Positions 9,625-20,549 of a stretch of DNA of 64,000 nt are shown piece by piece. Every line of letters starts with the position of its first letter. Positions within the stretch are counted from its first letter, which is position 1. Source of the stretch: Hyalella azteca. Lineage: Eukaryota > Arthropoda > Malacostraca > Amphipoda > Hyalellidae. Under the pieces are notes generated by a model. The model did not search any database and was not told where the DNA came from. It was given only the letters and a program-made list of their open reading frames with translations. The DNA is taken from positions 16,502 to 80,501 of the forward strand of contig NW_025936281.1 in NCBI RefSeq assembly GCF_000764305.2, read 5' to 3'. The position numbers were made by a program, and so were the translations under genes.

Positions 9625-10730
9625 GTGAGTAGAAATTTATTATAAATGATGTAATCTTGTTTAAGTTGTTTTGGATAAATGTTCCGTGTAGTTATTCTAG
9701 CCTTGCGAGTGTTAATTAACTAAGGAAGTCTAGTTGAGATAATCGGCTAGGCTAGAGAGAACGCTCCTAAAGACGGATCTTGACTAGCCCCCAGGCTGAT
9801 GAAGGAGTGGCTCGTTTGACCACATATTCAAATAGGTGTTGATAGCAAATGGATAAACGTTGTGACGATAATTCCTTATGTAATCATACCTTAACTAGAG
9901 TGAGTATTGTTAATATTGAGTGGAAACTAGAGTGAATATTGTCAATGCTGAGTGGAAAATTACTCAGGCCTAAAGTTTCCGAAATGATTGTGGAATTCAC
10001 ACCGGTAGAAGTAATTCCAATGGCTAGAGAGATCATGTTAGAATGTATTACATTTCTCATCCTATTCAATAGTAGATAATTTTGATTAATTACTTAATGT
10101 TTCCATTATTGCTATTTTTATCCATTTTTGATTCAGTATTATTGAGGATCTTTAATGTTCATTAATATGGTTTTCATAGGAAAGAATAGGATGAATTTTA
10201 TTAAACTTTAATTCTGAACCTTGGGTTAATTTAGCATCTGAGATTTGAGTTAGCTTAGGAGTTTAGAAATAACAATGTTTGATGTTGATGATAACTTATC
10301 CGTGCCAAGATGAAATAAATCATAGGCGTCGAGACGTTGAGTAACAGCACTAGATTCAGTTAACATGTCACTGTTTTGATAGCAAGTTAACATAATTTTG
10401 ATTAGCCGTAGATGTTAAATATTGAGGAATTTAAATGGAGCGTAATAAAAATATAAAATAATAATGTATTCTGAATTGATATTAAAATTGCATTTGGATA
10501 GTAAATTTAATTGGATTTTGATACAGTTCAATGATATTGGAGTCAAAATATTTCTTGTTATTGTTCAAATTAACTTAATTAACTTAATCCAGAAATGTGT
10601 TAGTGGAAGTCATTATTAAATTAAACTAGTATGATATCCTGGTCTACGAAATATTTTACCCATGCCCTGTATTAATGTCGATGAAATATTTTACTCATGT
10701 CATGTTCTAATGTCTAACTTTTGTTCGCAG
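9625..10730 (+). other. Putative 5' intron of the PHD/CCCH gene
   Basis: Donor CTGG|gtgagtag and acceptor ttttgttcgcag|G frame 1.1 kb of AT-rich non-coding DNA. There is no transcript evidence. If real, the PHD/CCCH ORF is expressed from a spliced cellular-type transcript. Confidence 0.35.
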
Positions 10731-11016
10731 GCCTTATTTTACGTACATGTTGACATCAAACTAATAAACTGAAACTCGGACCAGCATCACCTATTACCCT
10801 ACCTACATTTAGGGAAGCCTCAGTCAAATATAAAATCGTCAGCACAATATTAAACGAATGGTATTCCCCAATCTTCAGTGAGATTACTCAACTTCCCTCA
10901 AGTGTAGGGTAAAACACATTGTACCTGCGTTGGGTAAGTGTAGGGTGTTCCAGTGAATAGTCTTGAATTAAGTAAAGTCAGTAAAAAGTGAGTAAGTTAC
11001 CAATTGATTGTGAAAC

Positions 11017-11745
11017 ATGTCAGCCAAAGTCTGTGTTAGTAAACCTGCCGGAGAATGCCTGGAATGCAACAAATGCAATTTTGGACAATTGGCACTAAGA
11101 TGTAACACATGCAGACAATTTTGTCACTTCGAATGTTCACTACTTCCAGAATACCAGCTTGCAAGATATTTAAAAACGAGAACATCATTCATATGTAGAA
11201 AATGCGTTATGAACGAGAGGTGGGCGGGTGAAGCCATGTAGAGTGTGCAAACAGTTCGAGCGTCTGAGAGAAGAAGGCCTATCATGAATGGGTCTCTCTG
11301 TTCGACTAAGACGCGGCTACCCTCAACTCCCCTCGCTCCCTCTTCTTCCTCCCCCGCATCCCTCACTGCTGCCCGACACTGTACTCCGCCTACCCCGACC
11401 CTTGACCGCAGCGTTACCCCTCCCCTCTCCTCTTTAAATGCCTCGAACAAGAAGCATTTAACTGTTAAGAAACGCGTTTGCTGGAGATATCTTCAGGGCA
11501 AGTGCAATGGGGAGAATGATGAAATGAACTGTAACTATTTTCACCCTAAGATCTGTCAAAAATTTGCAACATTTGGAAGCAAAAACCAACGCGGATGCAA
11601 AAATGGGAGAGACTGTCAATATTACCATCCGTTCCTATGCTGGAATACTATCAAAAAAGTAACTTGCAAACGTGATTCAATCGGCAACAGGCCATGGGCC
11701 TATGTCTTCAACGCCGACACTTCTATTCTATTCTATTCTATGTGA
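11017..11745 (+). pseudogene. PHD-like plus CCCH zinc-finger protein, one in-frame TAG
   Basis: ATG 11017 opens a 74-residue segment with a PHD/treble-clef pattern: CLECNKC, then CNTCRQFCHFEC, then CRKC. TAG at 11239-11241 interrupts it, and the same frame continues to TGA 11743-11745. The continuation has a Ser/Pro-rich linker and CCCH fingers (C-x7-C-x8-C-x3-H at 'CWRYLQGKC'; C-x13-C-x5-C-x3-H ending 'CKNGRDCQYYH'), plus the start of a third. From memory of families, this PHD-plus-CCCH layout resembles the first ORF of some invertebrate non-LTR retrotransposons, where it binds RNA. No reverse transcriptase follows here. The C-terminus runs into a TTCTA microsatellite and is probably not native. 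It could be a 5' retroelement fragment or a captured host gene. Confidence 0.55.
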
Positions 11746-13560
11746 ACGCAACGAGCCACCCAAGCGGTTCCCGCGTTCTCAGCTAGCGCGGCATCGTCAG
11801 CGTCGTACCAGTGCGCGTCTAGAGCTCGAGCGAGTATATGTGTTGCTCCGCGAGCCCTCCCGGTGTTACCTTATAATATGATGCTATAGCTTGTTAAGCC
11901 TATTGTACCCATGTATTCCTCAATCGTCTTTACTGTGTATGATTCCAGAATTCGTGTTTCCAAATTCATGTTATTAAGTGCATATTAAAGTTGACACTGT
12001 GAGTAACGCTGCGTCTAGACATTGTTGGCGGCCATTATAACGAACATTTGCTAATGGGCTCCTACATCATAGTTGATATATATTTTATAGTATGAATTCG
12101 TCTAGGAGTACTTATTTTGAAAGAATTATTTGCTGCATAATACGTACTGATTTGATATTTTGTAGGCCATTTGCCTCACCTTTGCTGTTTTCGCTATTTG
12201 AATGTTACTTAGCAATGTAGCAAAGACGCTTTTCCGTTTTCTTCGACACAATCTCATAGAAAAGTTCTAAGGATACTACTTCGTTCTCCGCTTACAGCCT
12301 CATCGAGCCTTACTGGCGAGTGCCGACATACGTTTCTTTCAGTCTTCTTTAATTTGAAGCATTTTAGGTAATTTTAAGATAGTGTCCTCTAAAGTTTATC
12401 TCTAATCTCATTATTCCAGGTATCGTAATCAAAGTTGAAGCCCAACCACAGCCGTTGGCTCTAGAACAGTACGCAAGCCCAACTTCGCGTTGGCACTATT
12501 ATCGAAATCGAATCCCAACCTAGGTTGACGCTATAACTGTAATTAAAGCCCGACTCAGCGTTGGAAAATTTAAGCCTAAGAAATTAAACGTCAACATTAG
12601 GTATATCTGGCCCAACTCATTGAAGCCCGGAAACGTTAAACGCAATTATCATCAAAGTTGGCGTCTCTTCTTCTCGCCTGCCAAAACCACCTCGCGTGAG
12701 TAACAAATTAAATATCGCCGCCATGCCGACATAAACAATTCCTGTCATGCCAGTTGTAATGATGTTATCGAGAACTCGAGAAGTCAATTAATAACGTTCA
12801 TCTATTCTATAACGTTTAGCACTTAAGTCTAAACAATGAGTCAAGCCTCTGCCTAGTGTAAGTTTCATGTAAGTCTTTCTCGACCTATTAACTAATATTA
12901 AATCTTATTTCCAGCTTACGTCACCCAAATGAAATAAACGGGAGAAAACACCGTGGAATTATTTTCTCCCGTTGAGCCACAAGTTCGTGTCACCAAATAT
13001 TATTATCTATGATATCAGCAAGCAAACGAACCAAGGAGCGTATTTATTCAACACTCATCTTCTTGCTCGCAGATTCAAAGCCTCCTACTCACAGATTCGC
13101 TGAGTCAGACTCGTGTCAAAGCGAACACTCTTGGCAGGGCGGCGCTTGTTCAATATTTGCCGACGCATAAATGCGCGTGGTTTAATTTTACGCGCCTTGA
13201 GTGCATGAATTTGCATTGATTTTGTGATTGTCATGATTTTGTGTGTTGAGGTGACGTATATATGCAGACGCGTTGAAATAATGGTATTACTACCAGAATT
13301 TGTTTGAGACTTTTAATGCTGAATAAATGATTGATTTCAGACAATGCTTGTGTCGGGATTGGTTTGTTGATGTAACTGTGACCGATGCATGCTTTATATT
13401 CAAAATAATGGTATTCTTACCTAAGAGGCAAAATTGTGTTGTCTGTTAATTAACCACAACCTCGACCATCCCAGTAAACATTGTTCTCTTTTCACCTATG
13501 ATCAATGTTATTCCTACCGGAACATCGAAATTTATTACAAAAATCGTAGGCTAAAAACCA
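11746..13560. other. Non-coding DNA downstream of the zinc-finger ORF
   Basis: A TTCTA pentamer run ends at about 11741. ATTAAA near 11986 could serve as a poly(A) signal. 12420-12680 has degenerate repeats of 'aagcccaac...gttgg'. A 12-bp inverted repeat (AACGGGAGAAAA / TTTTCTCCCGTT) lies at 12937-12973. No gene seen. Confidence 0.45.
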
Positions 13561-13689
13561 ATAAGCATTTGACGTCTACATTGAATCTTGCTCAAGCCAG
13601 CGATTGATCGACATTTCAACGTTATTCGTACGGGGACTGATAGATATTTTATCTCTAGGGCCGTAATAAAAAAGGATTTTAGCTAGGAT

Positions 13690-13890
13690 AATGTTATTCA
13701 TACGAAGACTGTGAAATGGGTGTTATTCCTATGGGGATTTTGGAACAAATCTTATTCCTACGGGGAATACGGAACACATCTTATTCCTACAAAGATAATG
13801 GGACAAATCTTATTCCTACGGGGTCCGTGGAACCTAATCTTAATAAATCTTTTCCCGTAAGAACAAGATTTATTCCAACGGGGACTATAA
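13690..13890. repeat. Minisatellite of ~35 bp units (TTATTCCTACGGGG)
   Basis: About six imperfect copies of 'ttattcctacggggaat' with 'ggaacaaatc'. Weaker relatives begin near 13500. The 75-codon ORF here is a by-product of the repeat. Confidence 0.75.
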
Positions 13891-13960
13891 AAATTATTCA
13901 GCAGCAGCGTGCCAGCCTTATCATCACATCATTCTCACGCTGAGCCTCAGCTGTGCGATA

Positions 13961-14105
13961 CACCCAGAGCAATAAGTGGAACTTTGTCCTAATATATCAA
14001 TGCCCTTTTTGTCCTTGTCTGGGTCATCCTGACCCAGTTTAGCCCGGCTAGAAGACCCGCTCTACACACGCTATTTTGTCACTATTTCGATTATTTGAGC
14101 CATAC
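13961..14105 (+). mobile_element. MITE family copy 1 (plus, core lost)
   Basis: Matches the dispersed ~180-bp hairpin family through its left TIR, the GGGTCATCCTGACCC inner palindrome and a degenerate right end. The conserved core (CGTATCAGTGCTACG) is missing. Confidence 0.6.
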
Positions 14106-14830
14106 AATTTAACCGGTGTTCATATCTACATAACGTTACCGATTTGTTTTCTTCTAATAAAAATTTTGATAATTTTTTGCGGTGGTTTTTAATTTTAACA
14201 ATGCTTAAAATTTAATTGAATGTATTTTAGATTATCATTAAAAAAATTTATCATTGTATGTCGTCATTACATCTTATTGGACTGAACTATCAAAAATATT
14301 TAGTGGCTGAGAATATTTATTTAAAATAAATTTAAAATGTTTAGTTTAAATTTAAAATATTTAGTTTAAATTCATTTGGAAAATTAAAAAAATTAAATAA
14401 GAAAATTATTAAATCAAACATGAAAATTGTGCAAAACTCATTCTCTTATCCTTAATCAAGCTTGCATTAAGGAAGAACCTCTGCCGAACTTCACAAAGAA
14501 GAATATGTGTATATAAATTAACAAATTTGAATGAATCCTCAAATTCATTTAAAAATTGAATTTATAAATACGCATTAATCAATTAATGAAGTGTTCAATT
14601 CGCTATATGGCCAGAGATTTCTATGAGAAATTCCAATATGTAATTTAAACATATGAAATAATTCAGCAAAGTGTTTAGTTGAGCTCATTCAAAATTAGCA
14701 CATAAAATGCATATGCAATAAAATATTGAAAATTAAACACTTAACGCTGCAATTTGGTCATTGATTATAAAACTAAAGACTTCCGCATAGTGGAAATTGA
14801 CTTCCGGATATTGTACGAATTTCAATTGGA
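14106..14830. other. AT-rich DNA, nothing recognised
   Basis: A/T-dominated sequence with chance ORFs only. Confidence 0.5.
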
Positions 14831-14990
14831 GAAATGAGTGGCTCATATTGTCCAATTAGTGTCCCACTTTCTCACACAGCACGAGCAGGGAGCGCACGTA
14901 GCACTGATACGCCCGTTTGCAGGGAGAAATTTGGTCTGGATGACAAAAGTGTATCGTTATTTGGACAAAATCTCACTTATTTCGAGTGAT
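14831..14990 (-). mobile_element. MITE family copy 2 (minus)
   Basis: Left end gaaatgagtg, intact core acgtagcactgatacgcc, and right end 'ttatttggacaaaatctcac'. The GGGTCA palindrome is eroded. Confidence 0.75.
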
Positions 14991-15060
14991 ATACGCATTT
15001 TAACAGGCTTATATAATTATATTAATTTATTATTAAAGACGACGTACGCTTTGGGAATTA

Positions 15061-15260
15061 TCTGAATAATATCACTAATAATAATATCCATGATGAAGAA
15101 TAACGCTGCGTAACAATAATAAAATATTGAAGGCAATAATTGTAAAAATACTAATAGTATTAATATATTAATAAAATAATAATAACAATAATTATAATAA
15201 TCATAATAACAACTGTAATAATAAGAAGTAATAATAATGATAAAATAATAATAATATCGC
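15061..15260. repeat. AAT/ATA-rich simple sequence
   Basis: Imperfect TAA/ATA trinucleotide runs. The Tyr/Ile-rich reading frames across it are not genes. Confidence 0.8.
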
Positions 15261-15302
15261 AGCCGTAATTTCAACTTTAAATTCCCCAAAAGTGCCGAGG
15301 GT

Positions 15303-15422
15303 TCGCCCTAGCCTCCCCTCCTGAGGACCACAAGGCCCTAGCCTCCCCTCCTGAGGGCCACAAGGCCCTAGCCTCCCCTCCTGAGGGCCACAAGGCCCTA
15401 GCCTCCCCTCCTGAGGGCCACA
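15303..15422. repeat. 30-bp minisatellite (four copies)
   Basis: Unit 'cctagcctcccctcctgagg' plus 'gccacaaggc', four nearly identical copies, cut off by an adapter junction on the right. Confidence 0.9.
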
Positions 15423-15460
15423 CTGTCTCTTATACACATCTAGATGTGTATAAGAGACAG
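15423..15460. other. Embedded Nextera mate-pair junction adapter
   Basis: The same 38-bp inverted mosaic-end construct as at 5415. It joins two unrelated tandem arrays, so this junction is artificial. Confidence 0.97.
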
Positions 15461-15526
15461 ATGTCCGGGGGATATCCAAGCACGATGTCCGGGGGATATC
15501 CAAGCAAGATGTCCGGGGGATAGCAA
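15461..15526. repeat. 24-bp tandem repeat (three copies)
   Basis: Unit 'atgtccgggggatatccaag' plus about four bases, three copies starting directly after the adapter, so the left border is unknown. Confidence 0.85.
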
Positions 15527-16028
15527 ACAAAATTGATGTCCATTCAATTTCAGCTTGCAATTGGAAAAATTTTGTTATATTTTATTTAGAAATCCTGAAA
15601 GAAATTGGAACGCAATTCTTGAGCGAAAAATGATGATTTACAAAATTTAGCTGAACAGTTTGAGATATTTTATTATGTTTCGAAATACTGATAGGAAAGT
15701 GAAGACAATAATTCTTCAGTGGATAGCAATGATTTAAAAACTTTTAGTGGATCAATTTGAGATATGTTATCACATATTATTTACAAATTATGACCGAGAA
15801 GTGAAAACAATCTTGCCGTAAATAGCGGGGCAACAAAAATGGCTTAGGTTTAAATTATTCTTTCAATCATGGTCATGCAATCATCATACAATCTTCATTT
15901 AATTATCATCCAATCACCGAAAGAAATTATACTTATAATATATTTTTATTAATTGCTTCTAAAATATTATTTTATTTATTTGTTCGTTTTAAAGTTCTAA
16001 TTAAATAAGAAAACATTTCGCGGCGCAT
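15527..16028. other. AT-rich DNA, nothing recognised
   Basis: No ORF of note, no repeat structure seen. Confidence 0.5.
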
Positions 16029-16200
16029 CACTCACAAAATCTAGTGGTTCATATTGTCTAAATTGAGACACACTTTTTTACCCACAGCGCGAGCAGGGAG
16101 CGGACGTAGCACTGATACGCCCTCTTGCCGGGTAAACTGAGTCAGGTTGACTCACATAGGAACAAAAAATTGGACACTGCCGTTCATTTCTCTGAGTGTA
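16029..16200 (-). mobile_element. MITE family copy 3 (minus)
   Basis: Begins cactcacaaaatctagtgg, carries the intact core acgtagcactgatacgcc and ends ttctctgagtgta. This is one of the best-preserved copies. Confidence 0.85.
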
Positions 16201-16299
16201 AGGCAGGATTAATGGCTCGTGATGTGCTGGTCAGGATTACAGCGCAATGGACTAATGGCCGCGATGGATTGCCGGGGGCACGATCCATTATTCAGAATT

Positions 16300-16575
16300 C
16301 ATGTCATAATCCCTCCCTTCATCACCCTTCCCCTTCCTCTTCTTTCCCCATCCCCCCACTCCTCAGCAGCCTCTTCCCCTCTCACCCCTCCTCCCTTTCT
16401 CCCTTCTCCTACCCCTGCCCCCCCTTCCACCATCCTCTTCACCCACGCCCATCTCTCACCCCCTTAATTCCTCCCTTCCTTCCCTCCTTAGCCCTCTACC
16501 TTCCCACTCCCACCTCCCCCCCTGTCCTCGTCCCACTCTTCCCTTCCCCTCCTCCTCCAATTCCTCCTCCAAAAC
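16300..16575 (+). repeat. Polypyrimidine tract (C/T-rich, ~270 bp)
   Basis: The plus strand is almost all C and T, with runs such as cttccccttcctcttctttc. The Pro/Ser-rich ORF across it (from 16125) follows from this composition. It lies between two MITE copies in opposite orientation. Confidence 0.85.
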
Positions 16576-16626
16576 TAATGGGGTCAAAAAAGATGCACTG
16601 AGAGTCTCCGAGTAAATCAACTCCGG

Positions 16627-16804
16627 CACAACCAGGAAAATGAGTGTGACAATGTCCGAATAATGATGAACTTTAGCCGGTGTGTGGGTCATATTGACCC
16701 AGTTTATCACGGTACGGTAATGAGGCGTATCAGTGCTACGTCAGCTCTATGCTCGTGCTGTTGAAAAAGTGGGTCACAATTTAGACAATACGGCGTGCTC
16801 GTTT
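16627..16804 (+). mobile_element. MITE family copy 4 (plus)
   Basis: Left TIR aggaaaatgagtg, inner palindrome gggtcatattgaccc, intact core gcgtatcagtgctacgtc, right end 'tttagacaatacgg'. The outer right TIR is eroded. Confidence 0.8.
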
Positions 16805-17190
16805 CTCGTCCCTTTTATCTTCATTACTTTTTGAAGTTCATCAAAAATTTCAACTTAAATTCAATAATTTTGGAAATCTTGAATAATAATAAATTCTTTA
16901 AAATTATAACTTGTAATGAATTCATTTTTAAAATTTATTATTGATAATATTAAAAAATAATAATAATTATAATAATAATTATGATGCGATGCATGCCTTG
17001 GGAAATTTAAAACTGATGTTTATATGTAGCTCATTCATTAATTATTCCTCGCTTTATTAATTATGTTATTAGATATTAATTTCATACTAAGTATTGTGCG
17101 ACACTACAATCTGCTACTCAGAACAATAAATAAGTCCTGTTATAAATAAATAAGTTATAATTAATAAATATTAATTATAAATAAGATAAT

Positions 17191-17340
17191 ATGTCGTATC
17201 GTCTAAATATCTACACACTTCGTTACCCTCAACACGAGAGCGGACGTAGCACTGATACCCCGGACCAAGTGGGTCAGGCTGACGCACAAAAAAGCAAAAG
17301 CTGCAGCGCTATGGGAGCAACGATGCAATTTCTCTGTTGT
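17191..17340 (-). mobile_element. MITE family copy 5 (minus, ends eroded)
   Basis: Core gacgtagcactgatacccc and the segment gtgggtcaggctgacgcac are clear. The right end (gatgcaatttctctgttgt) is diverged. Confidence 0.7.
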
Positions 17341-18229
17341 ACTTACTTCACATTTTTATTGTAACATTTTATTTCGTTAGCTAAAGTAATTAGAATATTT
17401 AAATGGGTTATAGTGAAGTATTAAATTAGCGTAAAGTATTTAAAATGATTAGAGTATTTTAAGGAATTACAGAATTTGAAGAGATTAGAGAATTAATTTG
17501 AATGAATTAAAGTAGGGTAACATGGGGCAGCGAGCCCACTACGGGTCACGGGCCCATAGCGGGTTTCTCGCTAAGTATGGCAGATATTGGTCCGTGTTCT
17601 TTACCGCCGGTCAACAGTTTCACTGGGATGAAGTGTACGGATTTACGTTTTGCTAAGTGTTTGCGTTATTAAGTTATTTGTGAATAACTGTTTTAGCCCA
17701 GATAAAAATTTTTTTGCTGCTAAATAAAAATTTTTTCGATTACTGTAGATGAAGCTTTCTGAAATTACTGTGAATTATATTTTGAAAGTAATATTTATAG
17801 GGATAGTTTTGAGATCAAGTTTAGACTATTAGCTTTTAAAATAAAATGTTGACACGATATAAATTGAAATGATACCTAGTGGGGCAACGGGCCCATGCGT
17901 GTCACGGGGCAAAGCGCCCATTGTGAAGTCTTGTGTTATACATCATTAGATTTGTCTCAATGACCTTTTCAGATATATGACTAGCTTTCTGAATTACAAA
18001 ATACACTTCATATTGCATAATTTTTTGATTTACCATCTCAAGGCAGCAGGTTTGGTGTCTAGTTATGCGTATTTATGACCCCTTATCGAGTTATTGACTC
18101 TTGCCTTGCCAAAAGTTGATTTCAGTCAACACCAATGAGCCAAAAGTTGATGAGTTTTTATGGTGTTGGCTGAAATCACGATTAGGTACGAATTCTCTGC
18201 ACATAATATCTGGATTATGGACGAAACTG

Positions 18230-18445
18230 GAACGAAGTTTTTTTTTTCTGATCGACTAAATATATTTTTTCTAGTCATGGATACATTTTTTCATGTCAAG
18301 GACGAATTTTTTATCGCAAGGATATATTTTTCAAGTCAAGGATATATATTTTTATGTCAATGAAACATTTTTCTTCACGTCAGTGGTAGATTTCTTAAGG
18401 CAAGAGTATATTTTTTTCAAGTTAAGGATATGATTTTTTGAGTTG
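18230..18445. repeat. Imperfect ~22-bp repeats (GTCAAGGATATATTTTTC)
   Basis: About nine T-rich units inside the 1.3-kb transposon. The 67-codon ORF across it follows the repetition and is not annotated as a gene. Confidence 0.65.
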
Positions 18446-18580
18446 TTAATAAATGAATGAATGTCATATTTTTTATTACATTTTTCTTATTTTAAACTGT
18501 AAAGTGTTATTCTATCATTTTTAAACAAAAAATATGTAATGTGGTAAAGGGACCAAGGGTGGGCGCCTTGCCCCAAGCCC

Positions 18581-18618
18581 ATGGGCCCATTGCCCCAGGG
18601 GTGGGGCAATGGGCCCAT
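18581..18618. repeat. Perfect 17-bp hairpin ATGGGCCCATTGCCCCA
   Basis: The arm ATGGGCCCATTGCCCCA and its exact complement are separated by GGGG. It belongs to the subterminal region of the 1.3-kb transposon. Confidence 0.9.
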
Positions 18619-18805
18619 TTTGACACTTTTTACAAAATAGTGTTTCATTAAAAATTGAATAACTTTATAGGCGTCTAATTCACATCATACATTCCTCATT
18701 AGTTGCACCTTTAAACAAAACAAAGAACCACCTCGTATCAATTAAAACTTCGTCAAAAATTTAGTTTAAAAAAAAGTGGGGGGCGCGCTGCCCCATGTTG
18801 CCCTA

Positions 18806-19169
18806 AATTATTTAAAGTAATCAGAGTATTTAAAGGGATCGGAGAATTTGAAGAAATTAAAGCAAAATATTTGAAGGAATCATAGCGAAGTATACAAAGT
18901 AAATTTATTTAATTATTTGAAGCGAATATTGAAGATATTTGAAGAACTTAGAGTACTAATAAGTCAAAGGATGAGTGCAATAAGTTAAAGGCTGAGTTTA
19001 AACCAGAGTTGCCCTCCATGTCAGCCACTGAGCAGAGAAACCCGCTATATATTTCCCTCGAAGATGTTACACACGCGCACAAGTGGAGGAAATCAGTTCA
19101 GGATATTGTTGCCGGGGAGCTGGCAACTGTAATGTTTGTTGACAGCGTTGCCAGGGGCAGTTCAGGACA
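18806..19169. other. Repeat flank and unique DNA before the gap
   Basis: 18806-18990 continues the degenerate 'atttgaaggaatca' repeat that flanks the transposon. 19009-19169 has an open frame (MPSMSATEQRNPLYISLEDV) that runs into the adapter and gap. It is too short to judge. Confidence 0.4.
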
Positions 19170-19187
19170 TGTCTCTTATACACATCT
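19170..19187. other. Partial Nextera adapter at gap edge
   Basis: TGTCTCTTATACACATCT, 18 of the 19 mosaic-end bases, directly followed by Ns. Confidence 0.95.
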
Positions 19188-19512
19188 NNNNNNNNNNNNN
19201 NNNNNNNNNNNNNNNNNNNNNNNNNNNNNNNNNNNNNNNNNNNNNNNNNNNNNNNNNNNNNNNNNNNNNNNNNNNNNNNNNNNNNNNNNNNNNNNNNNNN
19301 NNNNNNNNNNNNNNNNNNNNNNNNNNNNNNNNNNNNNNNNNNNNNNNNNNNNNNNNNNNNNNNNNNNNNNNNNNNNNNNNNNNNNNNNNNNNNNNNNNNN
19401 NNNNNNNNNNNNNNNNNNNNNNNNNNNNNNNNNNNNNNNNNNNNNNNNNNNNNNNNNNNNNNNNNNNNNNNNNNNNNNNNNNNNNNNNNNNNNNNNNNNN
19501 NNNNNNNNNNNN
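19188..19512. other. Assembly gap (325 N)
   Basis: Unknown sequence. Reading frames spanning it are meaningless. Confidence 1.
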
Positions 19513-19563
19513 CTCACAGCGACGTGTCCCTCACAGCGACGTGTCCCTCACAGCGACGTGTCC
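19513..19563. repeat. 17-bp satellite, three copies
   Basis: Unit tcacagcgacgtgtccc, identical to the array at 27737-27872. Bounded by the gap and an adapter, so its true position is doubtful. Confidence 0.9.
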
Positions 19564-19601
19564 CTGTCTCTTATACACATCTAGATGTGTATAAGAGACA
19601 G
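19564..19601. other. Embedded Nextera mate-pair junction adapter
   Basis: Full 38-bp inverted mosaic-end construct. It joins the 17-bp satellite to a 21-bp array artificially. Confidence 0.97.
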
Positions 19602-19872
19602 GCAAATAATAATATTGGCGCAGCAAATAATAATATTGGCGCAGCAAATAATAATATTGGCGTAACATTAATAATATTGGCGTAGCAAATAATAATATTG
19701 GCGTAGCAGATAATAATATTGGCGTAACAAATAATAATATTGGCGTAGCAAATAATAATATTGGCGTAGCAAATAATAATATTGGCGTAACAAATAATAA
19801 TATTGGCGTAGCAAATAATAATATTGGCGTAGCAAATAATAACATTGGCGCAGCAAATCATAATATTGGCCT
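19602..19872. repeat. 21-bp minisatellite (~13 copies)
   Basis: Unit 'aataataatattggcgtag' plus one or two bases. A period divisible by three keeps all frames open, which explains the repetitive ORFs. Confidence 0.95.
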
Positions 19873-20032
19873 AACAAGAAGGCTCTTCGTAAAATCCAGA
19901 GCAAATAGCAGCGCTTTAGCCTCTTGACTTGGTCATGAAGGCGATTTTTTTGTTCTTTAGCGCCGGCAAATCAAGTGAAATGTCGCCAGCCTCGCGGCAG
20001 AGCTGGCGACTTGTAGAGTAGACTGCGTGGAT

Positions 20033-20544
20033 GGGGATTACGGGGGTACGTGCCCTCACTTACCCCAGGATGCCTAAGTGAGGGGATTTACGGGGGTAAA
20101 TGACGGGATTTACAGGGTTGCCATGATAAATACTGTGTGATTTACGGGGGTAAGTGACGGGATTTACGGGGGTAAGAGAGGGGATTTACGGAGGTAATTG
20201 AGGGGATTATGGGGGTAAGTGGAGGGATTTACGGGGGTAAGTGAGGGGATTTACGGGGCTAAGTGAGGGGATTTACGCGGGTAAGTGAAGGGATTTACGG
20301 GGGTAAGTGTGGGGATTTACGGGGGTAAGTGAGGGAGGGGATTTACGGGGCAAGTGAGGGGATTTACGGGGTAAGTGAGGGGATTTACGAGGGATAAGTG
20401 TGGGGATTTACGGAGGAAAGTAAGGGGATTTACGGGGGCAAGTGGGGGGATATACGGGGGTATGTGAGGGGATTTACGGGCGGCGAGAGGGTATTGACGG
20501 GGGTAAGTGAGGGGATTTATGGGGTAAATGGAGGGATTTACGCA
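20033..20544 (+). repeat. 22-bp G-rich minisatellite (~20 copies)
   Basis: Unit ggggatttacgggggtaagt plus GA. Every unit carries G4 and G5 runs. The Copia element is inserted at its right end (target ctaag). Confidence 0.95.
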
Positions 20545-20549
20545 CTAAG

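Larger units (their letters stand above)
17513..18805. mobile_element. 1.3-kb non-autonomous DNA transposon with GGGTAAC...GGGC TIRs
   Basis: The ends are inverted repeats: left TAGGGTAACATGGGGCAGCG, right the complement of TAGGGCAACATGGGGCAGCG. TA, or TA within a longer AT context, flanks both sides. Subterminal boxes of GGGGCAA and GGGCCCAT recur inside (17881, 17911, 18571-18618). No transposase ORF is present. The flanks on both sides share a degenerate 'aattagagtatttaaaggg' repeat, so the element probably inserted within that repeat. The superfamily is undetermined. Confidence 0.65.

Noticed and set aside
16125..16601. 158-aa Pro/Ser-rich ORF
   Set aside because: It starts inside a MITE copy and crosses a polypyrimidine tract.
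19009..19594. ORFs spanning the N gap
   Set aside because: Most of the reading frame is unknown bases and adapter, so it is not evidence of a gene.
19531..19904. Repetitive Leu/Ile/Tyr ORFs resembling membrane proteins
   Set aside because: A 21-bp repeat keeps all frames open. The hydrophobicity is a by-product.
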